A stretch of DNA of 64,000 nucleotides from assembly GCF_039528515.1 (NCBI RefSeq), contig NZ_BAAALT010000013.1, positions 1-64,000 on the forward strand, given 5' to 3'. Within the stretch, counting starts at the first letter, position 1, and every line of letters begins with the position of its first letter. The notes beneath the pieces are model-generated. The model saw only the letters and a program-made list of their open reading frames with translations. It was not told the DNA's origin and ran no database searches. Of the stretch, positions 60,473-64,000 are shown piece after piece. This DNA is from Luedemannella flava (GTDB lineage Bacteria; Actinomycetota; Actinomycetes; Mycobacteriales; Micromonosporaceae). The position numbers and the translations under genes are program-made.

Positions 60473-61630
60473 TCACGACTCGGGGGCGACCAGTTCCGGG
60501 GCCTGGGGGTGCCGGGGGGCGAGCTCCACCTGTGCCGGCGTGGGCAGCGGTTCGCCCGTCACCCCGAGGTCCGCGAAGCGGCGGGCGCTGACCAGCACGC
60601 GCGACTCCAGCGACCCGACCGCCCGGTTGTACGCCGTGACCGCCCCGGACAGCGACGAGCCCACTTTGGACAGGTGGTCGGCCAGGCTGGCGAGGCGGGA
60701 GTAAAGCTCGCGGCCGAGGCGGTGCACCTCGACGGCGTGCTCGGTGAGCGCCTCCTGCCGCCAGGTGAACGCGATCGTGCGCAGCAGGGCGACCAGCGTC
60801 GCCGGGGTGGCGATCACGACGTTGCGGGCGAACGCCTGCTCCAGCAGCGTCGCGTCGCGGGCCAGCGCCGCGTCGAGGAACGGGTCGGCGGGCAGGAACA
60901 GGACCACGAACTCCGGGGACTGGTCGACCGAGGCCCAGTAGCGCTTGCCGCCCAGCGACTCCACGTGGGTGCGCAGGTGGCGGGCGTGCTGGTCGAGGTG
61001 GTGGTCGCGGACGCGCTGGTCGCGTGCCTCCATGGCGGACAGGTAGGCGTCCAGCGGCGCCTTCGCGTCGACGACGATGCGGCGGCCGCCGTAGAGCTGG
61101 ACGACCAGGTCGGGGCGCTGGGCGCCCTGGTCGCCGGTGATCGACACCTGCTCGGCGAAGTCGCAGTGCTCCAGCAGGCCGGCGGCCTCGACGACCCGGC
61201 GCAGCTGGTGCTCGCCCCAGCGCCCGCGCACCTGCGGGGCGCGCAGCGCCGCGACGAGCTGGCCCGTCTCGGCGCGCAGCGCCGTCGACGCGTCCTGCAC
61301 GGCGCCGAGCTGGGTGCGCAGCTCCGAGTACGCCCCGACGCGGGCGCGCTCGAGTTCCGCGACGCGTTGCTCGTACCGCTGGAGGGTTTCGTGGAGCGGG
61401 GCGACGGCGCGCGCGACGGCCTCCTGGGACTGGGCGGTCGCCTCGAACGTCAGGGCGCGCATCGACTGCTCCAGCCGCGCCTCGCCGGCCTGCGACGCGG
61501 CGAGCGTGGCCTCCAGCCGGGCCACCTGGACGGCGGCGCGCGAACGGGCGGCCAGCACCCCCAGGGCCACACCCACACCCAGCCCCACCAGCAGCAGTGT
61601 CACCTCGGTCACCAGTTCAGCATGCGGCAT
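60473..61630 (-). CDS. rmuC: RmuC-family DNA recombination protein
   Basis: 385 residues. N-terminal membrane helix (LLLVGLGVGVALGVLAA), coiled coil (35-130), and RmuC nuclease-like domain: GRWGEHQLRRVVEAAGL, VVDAKAPLDAYL, YWASVDQSPEFVVLFLPAD, IATPATLVALLRTIAFTWRQE. Family restrains inversions at short inverted repeats and is linked to DNA break processing. ATG 61628-61630. Confidence 0.93.
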   Translation of the reverse strand: MPHAELVTEVTLLLVGLGVGVALGVLAARSRAAVQVARLEATLAASQAGEARLEQSMRALTFEATAQSQEAVARAVAPLHETLQRYEQRVAELERARVGAYSELRTQLGAVQDASTALRAETGQLVAALRAPQVRGRWGEHQLRRVVEAAGLLEHCDFAEQVSITGDQGAQRPDLVVQLYGGRRIVVDAKAPLDAYLSAMEARDQRVRDHHLDQHARHLRTHVESLGGKRYWASVDQSPEFVVLFLPADPFLDAALARDATLLEQAFARNVVIATPATLVALLRTIAFTWRQEALTEHAVEVHRLGRELYSRLASLADHLSKVGSSLSGAVTAYNRAVGSLESRVLVSARRFADLGVTGEPLPTPAQVELAPRHPQAPELVAPES

Positions 61631-61676
61631 GGGTGCGACGGGTATGTACCGTGGGCTGAGGACCTAGGGAGGGCAC

Positions 61677-62438
61677 ATGTTCTGGGGTCGCAAGCGGCGG
61701 GCGCGCGAGCTGGCCGACGCACGGGAAGAGGCGCTGCGGTGGTACGAGCGCCTGGGCGGCCAGATCATGAACCTGCCCAGGCGGGACGACCCGGCGATCG
61801 CGCAGGCGCTCGTCGACGCCGGTGAGCGGTACAACGCGGCCGGCGCCCAGATGGACCGGGCGACCACGCCCGCGCAGTTCGCGCTGGCGATGCAGAGCGC
61901 CCTGGAGGGCCTGAACTACATCCGGGCCGCGCGCGTGGCCATGGGGTTCGACCCCGGTCCGGAGATCCCGCCGCTTTCGGGTCAGCGCCGGGCGGGCCAG
62001 ATCACCCAGGAGAACGAGGTCCAGATCGAGGGCCGGCCGTTCCGCGCCTCGCCGCGGCACAGCAACCGCACGCCGTACTACCACCCCGGCGGCATGGTGC
62101 AGGGCCGCCCGGTGCCCGGCGGGTGGTATTCGGAGCCCTGGTGGAAGACCGCCCTCGTGGCGGGCGCCTGGGGCGTCGGCTCCTACCTGATCATGGACGC
62201 GCTGTTCAGCCCCGGCCTGTTCGGTTGGGACGGCGGCGGCTTCTCGGCCGGCCACGACGACGGCTTCCAGGACGGCCTCGACTATGCCGAGGATCACGGC
62301 TGGGACCCGGGCGGTGAGCAGGAGGCCGCAGCCGACGCCGGCGGCGACTTCGGCGGTTACGACTACGGCTCCGACTACTCCTCGGACTTCGGCGGTGGCG
62401 ACTTCGGGGGCGGGGACTTCGGCGGCGGCGACTTCTAA
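61677..62438 (+). CDS. Unassigned protein with FGGGD repeat tail
   Basis: 253 residues from ATG 61677 with GGGAGGGCAC upstream. Helical N domain (1-90, ELADAREEALRWYERLGG to GLNYIRAARVAMGF), a linker, one hydrophobic segment (TALVAGAWGVGSYLIMDALF), then an acidic Gly/Asp/Tyr/Phe-rich tail ending in four FGGGD-like units. The tail looks like those of surface-exposed or phase-separating proteins. Not recognised as a family. Confidence 0.75.
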   Translation: MFWGRKRRARELADAREEALRWYERLGGQIMNLPRRDDPAIAQALVDAGERYNAAGAQMDRATTPAQFALAMQSALEGLNYIRAARVAMGFDPGPEIPPLSGQRRAGQITQENEVQIEGRPFRASPRHSNRTPYYHPGGMVQGRPVPGGWYSEPWWKTALVAGAWGVGSYLIMDALFSPGLFGWDGGGFSAGHDDGFQDGLDYAEDHGWDPGGEQEAAADAGGDFGGYDYGSDYSSDFGGGDFGGGDFGGGDF

Positions 62439-62479
62439 TTCAGGGGTGGAGATCCGCCCGCGCGACTAGCCTCGCTGCC

Positions 62480-64000
62480 ATGACGCAGACGGTGGGTCGC
62501 GCGTCCCGCCTCCCCGATCGTCCCAGCCTGGACGGTCTGGAGGAGGCCTGGGCGCGCCGGTGGCAGGAGGAGGGGACGTACGCGTTCGACCGGTCAGCTG
62601 ACCGCGTCAACGTGTACTCGATCGACACGCCGCCGCCCACCGTATCCGGCGATCTGCACATCGGGCACGTCTTCTCGTACACGCAGACCGACATCATCGC
62701 CCGCTTCCAGCGGATGCGGGGCAAGGCCGTGTTCTACCCGATCGGGTGGGACGACAACGGCCTGGCCACCGAGCGTCGGGTGCAGTACCACTTCGGCGTG
62801 CGCTGCGACCCGTCGCTGCCGTTCGACCCCGACTTCGTGCCGTCGAAGGGCGACGAGCTGACGCCGGTGTCCCGGCCGAACTTCGTGGCGCTGTGCCGCG
62901 AGCTGACCCAGGAGGACGAGCGCGCCTACGAGGCGTTGTGGCGCCGGCTCGGGCTGAGTTTCGACTGGTCGTACCAGTACACGACGATCGGGGAGCAGGC
63001 CCGGCTCGCGTCGCAGCGCGCCTTCCTGCGTGCCCTGGCGCGGGGAGAGGCCTACACGGCGCAGGCGCCGACGTTATGGGACACGACCTACGCCACCGCC
63101 GTGGCCCAGGCCGAGCTCGAGGATCGGGAGCGCTCCGGGGCGTACCACCGGATTGTCTTCCGCGGACCCGGCGGGGAGCCGATCGAGATCGACACGACGC
63201 GGCCCGAGTTGCTGCCCGCGTGCGTGGCCCTGGTGTGCCACCCGGACGACGAGCGCTACCGCGAGCTGGTCGGCGGGCAGGCCACCACGCCGGTGTTCGG
63301 CGTCGCGGTGCCGATCCGCGCCCACCACCTGGCCGACCCGGCCAAGGGCACGGGCATCGCCATGGTGTGCACGTTCGGTGACCTGACCGACGTGACGTGG
63401 TGGCGCGAGCTGGACCTGGCCACCCGCGTGATCATCGGCCGCGACGGCCGGCTGCTGCCCGAGCCGCCGTCCGATGTGGACCCCGTGTTGTATGGGCGGC
63501 TCGCCGGCAGCACCGTCAACGCCGCCCGGCGGGAGATCATCGGGATGCTGGGCGACGCGCTCGTCGGCGAGCCCCGGCCCATCACGCACCCGGTGAAGTT
63601 CTACGAGCGCGGCGAGCGCCCGCTCGAGATCGTCGCGACCCGTCAGTGGTACATCCGCAACGGCGGCCGCGACGCCGGGCTCAGACAGGACCTTCTCGAG
63701 TACGGGCGGCAGCTCGTCTTCGTGCCCGACTACATGCGCCACCGGTACGAGCACTGGGTCGGCGGCCTGGTCGGCGACTGGCTCATCAGCCGGCAGCGGT
63801 TCTTCGGCGTGCCCTTCCCGGTGTGGTACCCGGTGCTGCCCGACGGCTCGCCGGACCATGAGCGTCCGATCACGCCGGACGAGTCGCGGCTGCCCGTCGA
63901 CCCGACGACCGACGTGCCCGACGGATTCGCCGAAGCCGACCGGGGCGTCCCGGGCGGGTTCGTGGCCGACCCCGACGTGATGGACACGTGGGCCACCTCT
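62480..64000 (+). CDS. valS: Valyl-tRNA synthetase, archaeal type, partial at right edge
   Basis: 507 codons to the window end; the C-terminal part with KMSKS is outside. ATG at 62480. Class Ia signature in IDTPPPTVSGDLHIGHVFSYTQTD and FYPIGWDDNGLATERRVQ, which is the form of archaeal and rickettsial ValS; the common bacterial form reads PPPNVTGSLHMGHAL. Connective peptide editing region follows (IDTTRPELLPACVALVCHPDD). Charges tRNA-Val in the cytoplasm. Confidence 0.95.
   Translation, partial: MTQTVGRASRLPDRPSLDGLEEAWARRWQEEGTYAFDRSADRVNVYSIDTPPPTVSGDLHIGHVFSYTQTDIIARFQRMRGKAVFYPIGWDDNGLATERRVQYHFGVRCDPSLPFDPDFVPSKGDELTPVSRPNFVALCRELTQEDERAYEALWRRLGLSFDWSYQYTTIGEQARLASQRAFLRALARGEAYTAQAPTLWDTTYATAVAQAELEDRERSGAYHRIVFRGPGGEPIEIDTTRPELLPACVALVCHPDDERYRELVGGQATTPVFGVAVPIRAHHLADPAKGTGIAMVCTFGDLTDVTWWRELDLATRVIIGRDGRLLPEPPSDVDPVLYGRLAGSTVNAARREIIGMLGDALVGEPRPITHPVKFYERGERPLEIVATRQWYIRNGGRDAGLRQDLLEYGRQLVFVPDYMRHRYEHWVGGLVGDWLISRQRFFGVPFPVWYPVLPDGSPDHERPITPDESRLPVDPTTDVPDGFAEADRGVPGGFVADPDVMDTWATS

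Noticed and set aside
62391..62438. Minisatellite at 3' end of the 253-residue protein gene
   Set aside because: Short in-frame repeats encode FGGGD units of the tail; treated as part of the protein.

Overview
The window is 64 kb of very GC-rich DNA (visibly above 70 % G+C) with many GTG and some TTG starts, dense gene packing and no rRNA or tRNA genes. Gene content and order point to a high-GC actinomycete, most likely a member of the Micromonosporaceae; this is inferred from protein style and dispersed repeats, since no 16S is present. Much of the gene order matches conserved actinobacterial blocks known from Mycobacterium tuberculosis: upp, pmmB, amiA/B, lpdA (Rv3309c-Rv3303c region), then accA3, maf, accE, accD/pccB, birA, a PH-domain protein and GtrA (Rv3285-Rv3277 region). 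After pckG follows a second block: uppS, phoH2, glpX, DUF4245, xseB/xseA, ispH (Rv1086-Rv1110 region).

Layout. 1-5.5 kb (minus strand): an unassigned protein cut by the left edge, an acidic protein, and a deoxynucleoside-catabolism operon deoC - aldehyde dehydrogenase - catalytically dead aldehyde dehydrogenase. 5.7-10 kb (plus): upp, then a PadR regulator with an ABC ATPase and FtsX-like permease. 10-20.6 kb: pmmB-like phosphosugar mutase and a membrane Ser/Thr kinase (minus), a methylmalonyl-CoA mutase catalytic subunit and an M20 amidohydrolase (plus), and a large secreted M4 metalloprotease with FG-GAP repeats (minus) whose 3' end is damaged by a 25-G run and an N. 20.8-28.5 kb: a membrane hydrolase-like protein, a DUF4349 lipoprotein, small enzymes and the LpdA-type flavoprotein.

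28.8-48.9 kb: the acyl-CoA carboxylase region. The biotinylated alpha subunit, the tiny epsilon subunit (accE), the carboxytransferase beta subunit and biotin ligase are all here, but accE is separated from the beta gene by about 6 kb of accessory genes: a TerB_N protein and a cassette resembling Escherichia coli yjfL-yjfM-yjfC (DUF350 membrane protein, YgiB-like protein, ATP-grasp ligase). A PadR-controlled DrrAB-like exporter lies in the same region. Two GtrA proteins and GTP-dependent PEP carboxykinase close the block. 49-64 kb: isoprenyl diphosphate synthase, PIN-PhoH, a transglycosylase-like protein, rhomboid protease, ferredoxin-NADP reductase, fructose-bisphosphatase, a lipoprotein, exonuclease VII, ispH, rmuC and the 5' part of an archaeal-type valS cut by the right edge.

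The most unusual feature is a recurrent 74-77 bp element (four copies: 6941, 39316, 39393, 47005). Each copy encodes a 25-26 residue peptide, three of them starting MSERQRA, ends with a ribosome-binding site, and overlaps the next gene by ATGA; two copies are chained head to tail. A second dispersed family consists of hairpins with arms related to GGATCTTGGGG. Several strong palindromes and a 37-bp tandem repeat at a gene end are also described.
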